Part shown: one piece after another, positions 17,139 through 27,167 of the stretch
Layout of the letters: every line of letters starts with the position of its first letter
Numbering within the stretch: position 1 is the stretch's first letter
Translations under genes and position numbers: made by a program
Assembly (NCBI RefSeq): GCF_010501105.1
Contig: NZ_QVMQ01000007.1
Coordinates: 1 to 64,000, forward strand
From: Dysgonomonas sp. 511
Lineage (GTDB): Bacteria > Bacteroidota > Bacteroidia > Bacteroidales > Dysgonomonadaceae
Length of the DNA stretch: 64,000 nt
Direction of reading: 5' to 3'
The notes under the pieces: model-generated
The model's input: only the letters and a program-made list of their open reading frames with translations
Database searches by the model: none
Told to the model about the DNA's origin: nothing

Positions 17139-18605
17139 ATGAAAATAAAAGGTTTAAGATGGGTTGTATTGAGCCTTATTGCTATTGTAGCAATAATCAA
17201 TTATCTCGACAGGGGAACTCTCAATTATATGTGGGTTGCAAATCAGAAAATTGAGTATAAGGCCGACAAAGTTTCATACAGCTCTGAAGAAAATACATAT
17301 ACCCTGATAGCAGAAGACGGCGCTACTATTACCGTTGCTGCCGATAAGGTAACTAAAAATGCCGATGGCACTTTTACCTATACCAATATCGGTGGTATAG
17401 CCCGCGATCTGGGTATCGTAGATGCAAGTATGACAGATGCCGATTTCAAAGCCGAAGCCAAGAGAATACTGGCTAATATCACTATCTTTTTTATGATAGC
17501 TTATGGGATAAGCCAATTGGTTTCGGGTAAATTGTACGACAAAATAGGTACTCGCAAAGGCTTTGTCTTCTCAGCTTTATTGTGGGGGGCGGCAGATGCT
17601 TTTACTTCACTGGCTGGCGGGCTGAAATCGTTGATGGGCTTTCGTTTTGCTCTCGGATTGGGCGAAGCCGGGCCGTGGCCGGGCAATACCAAATCGAATG
17701 CAGAGTGGTTTCCGACCAAAGAGCGGGCTCTGGCTCAGGGGATTTTTAATGCTGCCACATCGGTAGGTTCTATTCTGGCTCCTATTGTTATCTCATTTCT
17801 CTTTTTGGCATTCGGCTGGCGTTTGACGTTTGTTGTTGTCGGATGTTTGGCAATAGTATGGATAATTCCGTGGTTGATAATAAACAAAAAATCGCCGAAA
17901 GAGCATCCTTGGATTACAGATAAAGAAAAAGAATATATCCTTTCCGGCCAACCGGAAAGCAATCAGGATACAAATGCAAAACCCAAAACATGGAAAGAGC
18001 TGTTGAGCAAACGCAAGAATTATGCATTGATAGTCGGGCGCTTCTTCCTCGATCCTATATGGTGGATTTTCGTAACATTCATACCGATGTATCTCATCGA
18101 GGTGTTCAACCTGGATATAAAAGAGGTTGCACTCTCGGCATGGGTACCATACGTTGGTGCTGCCATAGGTGCGTTTTCGGGCGGATGGTTCTCTGGTTTG
18201 CTGATGAAAAAAGGAAAGACTCTCAATTTCGCTCGCAAAACAGGGCTGGTAGTCGGTGCGTGCATCGCAATACCGGGGATTATAGGGGCAACAATGGCTT
18301 CTACTCCTTATCTGGCCGTAACGATGATGGCAGTTATATTGGCAGGTTACCAGTTTACGGCAACCAACCTGATGACATTAGCATCCGACTTCCACAACGG
18401 AAAAACAGTAGGTTCGCTGGCGGGAATAGGAGGTGCATCGGCCGTGTTGGGTACGATAACGGCCATGATTATAATTCCATTGATCACAAAAGTGGGATGG
18501 ATGCCATTCTTTATATTTGCAGGGTTACTGTTTCCTCTGGCTCTGGTAGCTGTTTTTGTGCTGGGTGGAAAAATTGAGCCTATTGCCGGTAATGATAAAA
18601 AATAA
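17139..18605 (+). CDS. MFS hexuronate transporter (ExuT-like) with an inserted extracytoplasmic loop
   Basis: A 488-residue inner-membrane carrier. From residue 108 on it follows ExuT closely: YDKIGTRKGF after helix 2, the GEAGPWPGNTKSNAEWFP signature (near 185), the cytoplasmic EKEYILSGQ block and twelve helices overall. This supports uptake of galacturonate, glucuronate or unsaturated uronate. Oddly, about 65 residues rich in beta strands and Asp/Glu/Thr (about residues 43-105) are inserted between helices 1 and 2, on the outer face. Ordinary ExuT has only a short loop there. It is translated 6 bp ahead of the NagA-like gene. Confidence 0.88.
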   Translation: MKIKGLRWVVLSLIAIVAIINYLDRGTLNYMWVANQKIEYKADKVSYSSEENTYTLIAEDGATITVAADKVTKNADGTFTYTNIGGIARDLGIVDASMTDADFKAEAKRILANITIFFMIAYGISQLVSGKLYDKIGTRKGFVFSALLWGAADAFTSLAGGLKSLMGFRFALGLGEAGPWPGNTKSNAEWFPTKERALAQGIFNAATSVGSILAPIVISFLFLAFGWRLTFVVVGCLAIVWIIPWLIINKKSPKEHPWITDKEKEYILSGQPESNQDTNAKPKTWKELLSKRKNYALIVGRFFLDPIWWIFVTFIPMYLIEVFNLDIKEVALSAWVPYVGAAIGAFSGGWFSGLLMKKGKTLNFARKTGLVVGACIAIPGIIGATMASTPYLAVTMMAVILAGYQFTATNLMTLASDFHNGKTVGSLAGIGGASAVLGTITAMIIIPLITKVGWMPFFIFAGLLFPLALVAVFVLGGKIEPIAGNDKK

Positions 18606-18611
18606 ACGTTC

Positions 18612-19868
18612 ATGAAAAAGATTTTTATTACGGCACTGATCGGTATATTATCGTTGAGTGTGTCTAACGCCCAAACCAGCAACGAAAAGCTGAAGATATT
18701 CAATGGCAAGGTTATAACACCTTATTCCATTATCGATAATGCTTGCGTATTGGTCGAAAATGGCAAAATAATAGATGTACGTGCAGGCAATGTCGACTTC
18801 AGTGGCGCCAAGGAAATCGATGCCAAAGGGAAGTATATCTCTCCCGGATTTATAGATACACACTGTCATGGCGGCGGCGGGCACGATTTCATGGATGGTA
18901 CACCCCAAGCCATGATTAAGGCGGCCGAGTTGCATGCCAAGCACGGAACCACCCTTATTTACCCTACTTCGGCATCGTGTTCGGATAAAACGCTTTTCGA
19001 AATGTTTGACAACTACAGGAAAGCAGATAAGATGAATACGACAGGTGCAGCTTTTGGCGGCATCCATATCGAAGGAGGCTATCTGAATAAAAAGATGAGT
19101 GGAGGGCAAGATCCCCGTTATGTAATCGACCCCCAACCTGAGCATTATAATAAAATTCTGGAAAAGGGTGGCGACATAATTGCTCGTTGGAGTATGGCAC
19201 CCGAACTGCCCGGAGCTCTCGACTTGGCTCGCGAATTGAGAAAACGGAATATCCAGACCTCAATGGCTCATACAGCAGCATTGTATGATGAAGCTGTCGA
19301 TGCTTTCGACGCAGGTTTTTCGAGCATTACACATTTCTATTCGCTGACGTCTACTGTTACACGAAAAGACGCTTTGCGCTATGCCGGGGTGATAGAGGCT
19401 GGTTACAATCTCGACAATCTATATGTAGAGGCTATTGCCGATGGCGTACATCTGCCGTCTCCGCTCTTAAAGCTTATTTATAAAGTAAAAGGTGCCGACA
19501 GGGTAGTATTGGTTACCGATGCTATGCGTGGTGCAGGTATGCCCGATGGAAAGTCGATATTAGGTAGCCTGGAAGATGGAGTACCCGTAATTATCGAAGA
19601 TGGTGTAGCTAAATTGCCGGACAGAAGTTCGTTTGCAGGTAGTGTGGCAACTACAGACAGGTTGGTCAGGACATATATGACAAAAGGCGGGGCAAACCTG
19701 CTGGATGCTGTGCAGATGTTGACCCTGTCGCCGGCTAAACTGATGAAGATAGATGATGCAAAAGGTTCTATCGCTAAAGGTAAAGATGCTGACATTATCA
19801 TATTTGATGAAAATATAAATGTACAGGCAACCATTGTAGGCGGCCGGATTATATATGAAGCTAGATAA
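18612..19868 (+). CDS. Exported NagA-like amidohydrolase (N-acetylglucosamine-6-phosphate deacetylase family)
   Basis: A 418-residue amidohydrolase with a clear signal peptide (MKKIFITALIGILSLSVSNA), unusual for NagA, which is cytoplasmic. The fold is recognisable: GFIDTHCHGGGGHDF (metal ligands), HIEGGYLN (metal Glu), SMAHTAA and ITHFYS (metal His), and VTDAMRG (catalytic Asp near 302). E. coli NagA has HLFNAM and a following His for phosphate and sugar contacts. Here the segment is HFYSLTSTVTRK. A periplasmic enzyme would not meet a phosphosugar, so the substrate is probably a different amide, lactone or ester. It lies between the ExuT-like and acetylesterase genes (gaps 6 and 22 bp). Confidence 0.8.
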   Translation: MKKIFITALIGILSLSVSNAQTSNEKLKIFNGKVITPYSIIDNACVLVENGKIIDVRAGNVDFSGAKEIDAKGKYISPGFIDTHCHGGGGHDFMDGTPQAMIKAAELHAKHGTTLIYPTSASCSDKTLFEMFDNYRKADKMNTTGAAFGGIHIEGGYLNKKMSGGQDPRYVIDPQPEHYNKILEKGGDIIARWSMAPELPGALDLARELRKRNIQTSMAHTAALYDEAVDAFDAGFSSITHFYSLTSTVTRKDALRYAGVIEAGYNLDNLYVEAIADGVHLPSPLLKLIYKVKGADRVVLVTDAMRGAGMPDGKSILGSLEDGVPVIIEDGVAKLPDRSSFAGSVATTDRLVRTYMTKGGANLLDAVQMLTLSPAKLMKIDDAKGSIAKGKDADIIIFDENINVQATIVGGRIIYEAR

Positions 19869-19890
19869 TTGATAAACCTAAGGATTTAAT

Positions 19891-20670
19891 ATGAAAAAGA
19901 ATATTCTATACATACTTTTTGCTTTTGCTGTATTTGGCTGCATATCAGCAGATAAGTCGAAAGTGACATTGTTTACCATTGGCGATTCTACCATGTCGGA
20001 CAATCGTGTGATACTCGACGATCCGGGCGACCCCGGACGTGGGTGGGCACAGGTGTTAGGAAAATTTTTCGATTCGGAACAACTTATAGTAAAAAACTAT
20101 GCCGTATCAGGACGTAGTTCCAAAAGCTTCATCGACGAAGGCCGTTGGGATAAGGTAAAAGAACAGATCAAGCCGGGCGATTATGTATTGATACAATTTG
20201 GAGCCAACGACCAGAAAAAGCAAGATCCCAAGCGTTATACCGATCCGGAAACGGCATTCAAAGACAATTTCCGTAAATTCATAACCGAAACACGCGAAAA
20301 AGGTGGTATTCCTGTTTTGGCAACATCTGTCGTAAGACGGCGTTGGAATAAAGAAGGCGAATTGGTAGATACCTACGGCCGCTATGTGGAAACGGTAAGG
20401 GAGATTGCAAAGGAAATGAATGTGCCGGTTGTTGATATGCAGGTTTCTACACGCAAGCTGGTTGAAGAATATGGAGCAGAAGAATCTAAAAAATTGTTTT
20501 TGTGGGTAGAGCCGGGTGTTGCAGAGCGTTTTCCTGATGGAAATAAAGACGATTCGCATCTCAATGTACATGGGGCGACAGAATTTTCGCGCCTGTTTGT
20601 AAAAGAACTCAGAGAGATGAAGCACCCTTTGTCCAAATATCTGCACAACAATATAGATACCATAGAATAA
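19891..20670 (+). CDS. Rhamnogalacturonan acetylesterase-type SGNH hydrolase (CE12-like)
   Basis: A 259-residue exported esterase with a short signal peptide that contains a possible lipobox (FGCISAD). Block I is IGDSTMSDNR (nucleophile Ser near 33), followed by the block II glycine SGRSS, block III FGANDQKK, and the C-terminal DDSHLNVHGA (catalytic Asp and His). These motifs and the length match CE12 enzymes that remove acetyl groups from galacturonate in rhamnogalacturonan or pectin. Its placement before two pectate lyases agrees: deacetylation exposes the backbone to lyases. Confidence 0.87.
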   Translation: MKKNILYILFAFAVFGCISADKSKVTLFTIGDSTMSDNRVILDDPGDPGRGWAQVLGKFFDSEQLIVKNYAVSGRSSKSFIDEGRWDKVKEQIKPGDYVLIQFGANDQKKQDPKRYTDPETAFKDNFRKFITETREKGGIPVLATSVVRRRWNKEGELVDTYGRYVETVREIAKEMNVPVVDMQVSTRKLVEEYGAEESKKLFLWVEPGVAERFPDGNKDDSHLNVHGATEFSRLFVKELREMKHPLSKYLHNNIDTIE

Positions 20671-20686
20671 TATAAACACAATAGTT

Positions 20687-22159
20687 ATGTCTGCATACAA
20701 AACGTTTTTTTCTCTTATGCTTTTAGTCTCAGCCCTTTTCGCCAATACGGAAGTGCGAGCGCAGGCTCTAGTTGATAAGCCTATCCCAGCTTTTCCCGGT
20801 GCCGAAGGCGGAGGTATGTATACTACAGGCGGCAGAGGGGGCAAAGTGCTGTATGTGACCAAACTGGACGACGATGGTTCGGAAGGTACACTGCGTTGGG
20901 CATTGAGGCAGAAATACCCGCGTATCGTAATGTTCAAAGTATCGGGAGTAATAGAACTGAAATCCCGCATCAACCTCACATCGGGCAATGTGACGATAGC
21001 CGGGCAAACTGCTCCGGGCGAAGGGATATGTATTCGAAACCACTCGTTGATGGTAAGGGCCGGCAATGTAATTATCCGTTATATCCGTTTTCGGATGGGG
21101 GACGAGACTAAAATAAATGATGATGCTCTGGGCGGTATCAGGCAGCACAACATCATTATCGATCATTGCTCGATGAGCTGGAGCACCGACGAATGTGCAT
21201 CTTTTTATGCAAACACAGACTTCACGATGCAATGGTGCCTGATGACTGAAAGCTTGCGCCATTCGGTGCACGAGAAAGGTTCGCATGGCTATGGCGGTAT
21301 TTGGGGCGGAAAGAACGCTTCATTCCATCACAATATGCTTTCGTGCCACGACAACCGGAATCCCCGTTTCGATCATCCATTTTTGTACAACAGCCAGTAT
21401 CCCGAAAGCGAATACCGTGGAGTTGTAGATTTCAGGAATAATGTGATATACAATTGGGGTGCTAATAATTGCTACGGAGGCGAAGGCGGGCAGTTCAATA
21501 TGGTGAATAATTACTATAAGCCGGGGCCGGCCAGCAACCCCAAGACTAGCTATTTTATAAATACATATGGTTTGTGCAAAGATTTGAAAGGTGATGGGCA
21601 AATACACGATTTCGGGCATCCTGTATTGTACATTGCAGGCAACCATTTCGCAGGCAATCCCAATGGCATAAACAATGATAACCGTAAAGGTATATATCCG
21701 GCAAAAGGAGGTAAAGAAGCAAAAGAACAGACTAAACCATTGTTGATAAACGGAAAAGAAAAAGGACATACAACAACACATACTGCCGAAAAGGCATTCG
21801 AGAAAGTATTGAGTTATGCCGGAGCTTCTCTGTTTCGCGACGATGTCGACCTTCGGGCTGTGGATGACGCCGCAAAAGGCATGGCAACAATACAAGATGG
21901 AGGTAATGGGAGCAAAAACGGCTTTATTGATACCCAAAGCGCAGTGGGCGGTTGGCAGGAATACAAATCGTTGCCGGCCCCTGCCGACACTGATGGGGAT
22001 GGCATGCCCGACGAATGGGAAGATACTCACGGACTGGACAAACACAATGCTGAAGATGCTAACCTAATCCCAAAAGGAAGTATCGGATATACAAATGTGG
22101 AGATATACCTGAATAGTATAGTAGAACATATTACCAAGGAACAGAGCAAACTGAAATAA
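20687..22159 (+). CDS. Pectate lyase, polysaccharide lyase family 1
   Basis: A 490-residue exported lyase. The signal peptide covers about residues 1-26. The PL1 beta-helix opens with PAFPGAEGGGMYTTGGRGG and includes the core DHCSMSWSTDECASFY (calcium ligands) and FDHPFLYNSQYPESEYRG (Arg/Lys region). Near the C-terminus lies DTDGDGMPDEWE, a thrombospondin-type-3-like calcium loop. It cleaves polygalacturonate by beta-elimination, giving 4,5-unsaturated ends. It shares architecture with the lyase at 31146 but lacks that protein's N-terminal lipid anchor and extra domain. A 137-bp gap follows, the largest within the first half of the locus. Confidence 0.9.
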   Translation: MSAYKTFFSLMLLVSALFANTEVRAQALVDKPIPAFPGAEGGGMYTTGGRGGKVLYVTKLDDDGSEGTLRWALRQKYPRIVMFKVSGVIELKSRINLTSGNVTIAGQTAPGEGICIRNHSLMVRAGNVIIRYIRFRMGDETKINDDALGGIRQHNIIIDHCSMSWSTDECASFYANTDFTMQWCLMTESLRHSVHEKGSHGYGGIWGGKNASFHHNMLSCHDNRNPRFDHPFLYNSQYPESEYRGVVDFRNNVIYNWGANNCYGGEGGQFNMVNNYYKPGPASNPKTSYFINTYGLCKDLKGDGQIHDFGHPVLYIAGNHFAGNPNGINNDNRKGIYPAKGGKEAKEQTKPLLINGKEKGHTTTHTAEKAFEKVLSYAGASLFRDDVDLRAVDDAAKGMATIQDGGNGSKNGFIDTQSAVGGWQEYKSLPAPADTDGDGMPDEWEDTHGLDKHNAEDANLIPKGSIGYTNVEIYLNSIVEHITKEQSKLK

Positions 22160-22296
22160 GAAAGAAAATAAGCTAATATACCTGAATAACAGTTGTAATG
22201 CAAACATAATCAATAGATCTGACGGATATTATTTCCGGCCGGTTCGGGCGGGCTGTATATTGTTGTTTGCTTAATTTGTTGAAAATCTAAATATTA

Positions 22297-23880
22297 ATGA
22301 AAAGACATTTATTACTTATATTATCTGTTGCATTCACACTCTTATCCTTTGCCCAGAAGAACAGAACTGAGCAAAACGTTAGAGATGCGATGAAACGTGC
22401 TACCACTTTTATGATGGATAATGTTAGCCGCCAGGGAGGTTTTTTGTGGAATTATTTACCCGATTTCTCCCGTACATGGGGCGAACTGGAGGCTTATCCC
22501 ACATCTGTATGGGTGCAGTCTCCCGGCACACCTGCTATCGGCAATATACTGCTCGATGCCTATCATGCAACAGGCGATGAGTATTACTACCAGATGGCAG
22601 AGAAAGTTGCCAATATACTCGTATTCGGTCAGTTGGACTGTGGAGGTTGGAACTATCTCTTCGATTTGGCAGGAGAAAGTTCCCTGAAAAAATGGTATGC
22701 GACAATAGGTAAGAACGCATGGGGATGTGGTGAGTTTAACCACTATTATGGAAATGCGACATTCGACGACAGTGTAACCTCAGATGCCGCTAATTTCATT
22801 ATGCGCATGTATATGGAAAAGCTTGACCCGCGCTACAAACCATCGTTAGATAAAGCCGTTGGCTTCATTCTCGAAAGCCAGTTTTCCATAGGTGGATGGC
22901 CGCAACGCTATCCGCTGATGTACGACTATCCGGGCAAAAACGGAGAACCTGATTATACAAGTTGCATAACATTGAATGACGATGTGATAGATGATAATAT
23001 CGAATTTCTGCTGCGTTGCTATCATGTATTGGGAGATGCCCGTGCATACGATGCTTTGATAAGGGCTATGAATTGTGTGCGGATTCTTCAGCAAGGGTAT
23101 CCGACTGCCGGCTGGGCAGACCAATACACATTGGATATGAAGCCTGCTTCGGCGCGCGAATTCGAACCTGCTGCCATCACTACATCCGGAACAGTGAATT
23201 GTATCCGCAACCTGCTGCAATATTATCAGATGACAGGTGATTCGAAATTCCTGGCGGGAATACCCGATGCCTTAGATTTCCTGCAGTCGATTGCCTTGGG
23301 GCAAGCCGATATAGCCAAAGCCGGCAAGAAAGTAGGAGAGGGGCAAGTATTGTGTCCTCGCTTTCTGGTACCTGGCACACATACACCATTGTATATACAC
23401 CGCAAGGGTACTCATGTCAATAATGGTTCCTATTATTTCGATCAAAATCTGGAGAATGTAATAGGACATTACGCATCAGTGGTAGTGGTCAATATAGGCA
23501 AATTGCGAAAAGAATATGAAACAATAAAGTCAACTCCGGTTGAAGAAATAAAAAAGAAATCTTCTTTCATGAATCCCCGGGATAATAAGTTGCCCGCATA
23601 TTATTCAGGAGATTTGTCGAAGGTTGATAAACAAAGGGCAGAGGAACTTTTGGCGTCGCTCAATAGCGCCGGATACTGGCCTGCACCTCTGACCTACATT
23701 TCCAACCCATATATAGGGGAGGGGAAAAATGACGATCCAGCACCGACCTCGTATCGGGAAACTTTGTATGGGAAATACAATACAGCAATCTATCAGCCCG
23801 AAGAGCCTGTTGTAGGAATATCCTGTAAAGCATATATTAAGAACATGTTCGATCTTATTAGTTTTCTAAAGGGAAACTAG
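22297..23880 (+). CDS. Pectate lyase, PL10 (PelA)-like
   Basis: A 527-residue exported enzyme with a signal peptide of about 19 residues (ending SFAQ). The fold is alpha/alpha-toroid-like. Recognisable blocks are QGGFLWNYLPDFSRTWGE at the N-terminus, the central GGWPQRYPL and ITLNDDVIDDNIEFL (PL10 calcium Asp region), and GWADQYTLDMKPASAREFEPAAI. PL10 enzymes cleave polygalacturonate by anti beta-elimination. The protein is longer than single-domain PL10 catalytic modules, as is usual for Bacteroidetes members. It complements the PL1 enzymes with a different fold and lies 61 bp before susC. Confidence 0.83.
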   Translation: MKRHLLLILSVAFTLLSFAQKNRTEQNVRDAMKRATTFMMDNVSRQGGFLWNYLPDFSRTWGELEAYPTSVWVQSPGTPAIGNILLDAYHATGDEYYYQMAEKVANILVFGQLDCGGWNYLFDLAGESSLKKWYATIGKNAWGCGEFNHYYGNATFDDSVTSDAANFIMRMYMEKLDPRYKPSLDKAVGFILESQFSIGGWPQRYPLMYDYPGKNGEPDYTSCITLNDDVIDDNIEFLLRCYHVLGDARAYDALIRAMNCVRILQQGYPTAGWADQYTLDMKPASAREFEPAAITTSGTVNCIRNLLQYYQMTGDSKFLAGIPDALDFLQSIALGQADIAKAGKKVGEGQVLCPRFLVPGTHTPLYIHRKGTHVNNGSYYFDQNLENVIGHYASVVVVNIGKLRKEYETIKSTPVEEIKKKSSFMNPRDNKLPAYYSGDLSKVDKQRAEELLASLNSAGYWPAPLTYISNPYIGEGKNDDPAPTSYRETLYGKYNTAIYQPEEPVVGISCKAYIKNMFDLISFLKGN

Positions 23881-23941
23881 CCGGGAAACAAGCATATTAC
23901 ACAATCTAAGTAAATGAAGTAACACTTAAATTAATAAAACT

Positions 23942-26900
23942 ATGATCAAAATTGAACGAATAATTCTGTTTGTGGTCTTCCTGTTTTCAGTATCAGCGTT
24001 ATCGGCACAGGAGGTTACCGGAGCAGTTACTGATTCAGAAGGAAGCCCTCTTCCGGGGGTGACAGTTGTAGTTCAGGGAACACAAATCGGTACAGTAACC
24101 GACGATAATGGGACATATACTATAAAAGTACCTGATATAAAAAAAGATATCCTCGTATTTTCGTTTATAGGTATGAAGACCGAAAACCTCTCTCTTGACG
24201 GCAAAAACCGCCTGAATTTGGTTATGAAAGACAATCATATTATGATGGATCCTATGGTCGTTATCGGTTACGGTTCTGTCAAACGCCGCGATCTCACAGG
24301 GCCGGTTGCGTCTATCAACTCCGACGCATTGGAAAAAATCCCCGTATCTACAATCGGAGAAGCACTTACCGGACGCTTGGCCGGGGTGCAGGTGGTGACA
24401 ACCGATGGTGCGCCCGATGCCGAAATAAAAATCAATATACGTGGAGGTGGGTCGATAACTCAAGATAATACTCCGCTTTATGTTGTCGATGGATTTCCTG
24501 TATCTTCCATAGCCGATCTGGCTCCATCCAATATTGCTTCTATCGATGTGTTGAAAGATGCTTCGTCTACAGCAATATATGGTTCCAGAGGTGCTAATGG
24601 GGTTGTGATGATTACGACAAAGAGCGCCCAGTCGGGTAGGTTCAATGTGGCGGTAAACAGTTACCTTGGCTACCGTAAGATGGTAAACGAACCGGATGTG
24701 CTCGACCCCTACGAATATGCCTTGTGGCAATATGAGCAATCGGTTTACCGTAAAGCGACAGACTCTATGTATGAGCCTTATTTCGGATCGTTCGACGATA
24801 TCGAAGTTTATAGAGGGGCGGCAGGCAACGACTGGAAAAAAATTGTGCTGGGGCGCACAGCCAGAGTGATTAACAACAATGCGACAGTATCGGGCAGCAC
24901 CGATAAGATGCGCTATTCGGCCAATGTTGCCAATGAAACGAATAAGGGTATCATGATAGGCTCATACTTCAGGCGTACCAACCTTTCGTTCAAGATGAAT
25001 CATAAAGTTTCGTCGAAAGTATCCCTCGATTTCAATACCCGCTATTCGGATATGAAGGTAGAAGGAGCAGGCACCAACGAACAGTCGGGTGGGCGTAGTA
25101 GCGACCCACGTATGAAGTATGTGATGCAATATAGCCCTATCCCGTTGAAAAATCTTGGATTGGGAGACGAAATCGACGATGAAGATTTCTACAATAATAG
25201 CGGATTATTCACCCCTACTCAATATGTGGCTGATAACGAACGCATACAGTATCGTCGTACATTGAGTTTTCAGGGCGGGCTTAGTTGGAATGTTATATCT
25301 AACCTGAAATTTAAATCGAACCTGGGGCTCGACTTGCAATGGTATGAAGACCAACGCTTTTTTGGCGTTACCACATACTATTCGCGCCGTACATCTTCCA
25401 TCTCCGGAAAGCCGGCAATAGGAATAACCAATACTAACAGAAAACAAATAATCAATTCGAATACGTTGGATTATGATTTTAAAAATATCATACCTAAAAA
25501 CCAAACACTGAACCTTTTGCTGGGTCAGGAATTGGTGTCGAGCGAACGTAGAGCGTTGGCTACCAATATAGATGGTTTTCCCGAAAGTTTCGGTGCTCGC
25601 CAGGCTTTTAAGCTGACAACACAAGGTACTGCTGTATCTACCGACAACTTTTATGAGAAACCCGACCGCTTGTTTTCGTTCTTTAGCCGTGCTAATTATA
25701 CATTCGATAGCCGTTACCTGTTATCGGCAACATTCCGTGCCGATGGGTCAAGCAGATTCGAAGAGGGCAATAGGTGGGGATATTTCCCTTCGGTTGCAGG
25801 AGCGTGGCGTATCAATGAGGAGAGTTTTCTGAAAGATACGAAATGGCTTCATAACCTGAAACTTCGTGCAAGTTACGGTTTGGCAGGAAATAATAATATC
25901 CCCCCCGATGTAGCCGATCCTCCATATTCGTCGAAAAGTACAACATTTTTGCCGGAAGGAGTAATGTCCGGTTCGTCTGCCAATACACCATATTGGACGA
26001 AGGGAAATGTGATGTCGAATAAAAACCTGAAATGGGAGATTACCACAACCCGTAATGTCGGACTCGATTTTGGCTTCTTACGCGGGCGGATTAGTGGTAC
26101 TGTCGATGTATATTACAATACTACCGACGATTTGCTTATTAAGTTCCCGATAGGTGGGGCTGGATATACAGACCAATACAGAAACTTAGGTAGTACACGG
26201 AACAAAGGACTGGAATTTACCTTAAATACCATATTAGTAGACAACAAAGACTTTGGGCTCGATTTCTCGTTCAACGTAAGTATGAACAGGAATAAAGTTA
26301 CAGAATTGGGCGGTTTGGAAGAAATTAGGGTTTACTCGTCGTGGGCATCTACCGAGATTGATTATGACTTTATTGTACGTAAGGGCGAACCGTTGGGACA
26401 AATCTACGGATATGTTTCCGATGGACGTTATGCAGCGTCAGACTTTGCATGGACAGACGGCGCATGGAAACCCAACGAAGGAGTAGTAGATAACTCATAT
26501 CTGGCAGGAGTAGGCTGGGGACCCGGAGCAGTTAAGCTTAAAGACCTGGACGAAAGCGGAACTATCGAGGCTTCGAAAGACCGTAAAGTGTTGGGTAGCG
26601 CATTGCCTAAGGCTACAGGTGGTTTCTCTATCAACGGACGCTACAAAGGTTTTGACCTGAATGCTAATTTTAATTACTCGTATGGTAATAAAATATTGAA
26701 TGTAAATAAAGGCTTGTATTCCGGTACCGGAAAGTACAGGTATCTGAATATGCTGACCAACATGGACTCCAGCAACCGGTGGATGAGTATCGACGCTCAG
26801 GGCAACAGGGTCACTGATACCGATTTGCTCGACGAAATGAATGCTAATACCACTATGTGGACACCTGCCACCGGCTATCGTTTTGTTTCGTCGTGGATGG

Positions 26901-27154
26901 TAGAAGATGGATCTTTCCTGAGGTTGAGCACATTGACTCTCGGCTATACCTTGCCGGCCAAGCTTACCAAGAAATACAGCATCAATACTTTGCGCTTTTA
27001 TGTAACAGGTACAAACCTCTTCTGCCTGACCGATTATACAGGCTTCGACCCGGAAGTTGATACACGCCGTTCAACGCCGTTAACCCCGGGTGTCGATTAT
27101 TCTTCCTATCCAAAGACCAGAGGCTTTATTGTCGGAGTTAATTTAAATTTCTAA
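23942..27154 (+). CDS. SusC/RagA-family TonB-dependent outer-membrane transporter
   Basis: A 1070-residue outer-membrane protein. The signal peptide covers about residues 1-22, followed by a carboxypeptidase-D regulatory-like domain (about 23-100, VTGAVTDSEGSPLPGVTVV). The plug contains NIRGGGSITQDNTPLYVVDG and the signature VLKDASSTAIYGSRGANGVVMITTK. The beta-barrel ends in FIVGVNLNF, with the terminal aromatic needed for assembly. It imports pectic oligosaccharides with its SusD partner 13 bp downstream, energised by TonB. No N-terminal anti-sigma-interacting (STN) domain is present, which agrees with control by the LacI-type regulator rather than an ECF sigma factor. Confidence 0.95.
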   Translation: MIKIERIILFVVFLFSVSALSAQEVTGAVTDSEGSPLPGVTVVVQGTQIGTVTDDNGTYTIKVPDIKKDILVFSFIGMKTENLSLDGKNRLNLVMKDNHIMMDPMVVIGYGSVKRRDLTGPVASINSDALEKIPVSTIGEALTGRLAGVQVVTTDGAPDAEIKINIRGGGSITQDNTPLYVVDGFPVSSIADLAPSNIASIDVLKDASSTAIYGSRGANGVVMITTKSAQSGRFNVAVNSYLGYRKMVNEPDVLDPYEYALWQYEQSVYRKATDSMYEPYFGSFDDIEVYRGAAGNDWKKIVLGRTARVINNNATVSGSTDKMRYSANVANETNKGIMIGSYFRRTNLSFKMNHKVSSKVSLDFNTRYSDMKVEGAGTNEQSGGRSSDPRMKYVMQYSPIPLKNLGLGDEIDDEDFYNNSGLFTPTQYVADNERIQYRRTLSFQGGLSWNVISNLKFKSNLGLDLQWYEDQRFFGVTTYYSRRTSSISGKPAIGITNTNRKQIINSNTLDYDFKNIIPKNQTLNLLLGQELVSSERRALATNIDGFPESFGARQAFKLTTQGTAVSTDNFYEKPDRLFSFFSRANYTFDSRYLLSATFRADGSSRFEEGNRWGYFPSVAGAWRINEESFLKDTKWLHNLKLRASYGLAGNNNIPPDVADPPYSSKSTTFLPEGVMSGSSANTPYWTKGNVMSNKNLKWEITTTRNVGLDFGFLRGRISGTVDVYYNTTDDLLIKFPIGGAGYTDQYRNLGSTRNKGLEFTLNTILVDNKDFGLDFSFNVSMNRNKVTELGGLEEIRVYSSWASTEIDYDFIVRKGEPLGQIYGYVSDGRYAASDFAWTDGAWKPNEGVVDNSYLAGVGWGPGAVKLKDLDESGTIEASKDRKVLGSALPKATGGFSINGRYKGFDLNANFNYSYGNKILNVNKGLYSGTGKYRYLNMLTNMDSSNRWMSIDAQGNRVTDTDLLDEMNANTTMWTPATGYRFVSSWMVEDGSFLRLSTLTLGYTLPAKLTKKYSINTLRFYVTGTNLFCLTDYTGFDPEVDTRRSTPLTPGVDYSSYPKTRGFIVGVNLNF

Positions 27155-27167
27155 AACGGGAAATATT

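Noticed and set aside
18449..18460. A further ACGATAACG inside the ExuT-like gene
   Set aside because: It lies within conserved coding sequence, has no adjacent promoter box and is explained by codon use.
20107..21066. A 319-codon minus-strand open frame opposite the acetylesterase and PL1 genes
   Set aside because: It spans two well-supported genes and an intergenic gap on the other strand, and its composition is unlike a real protein.
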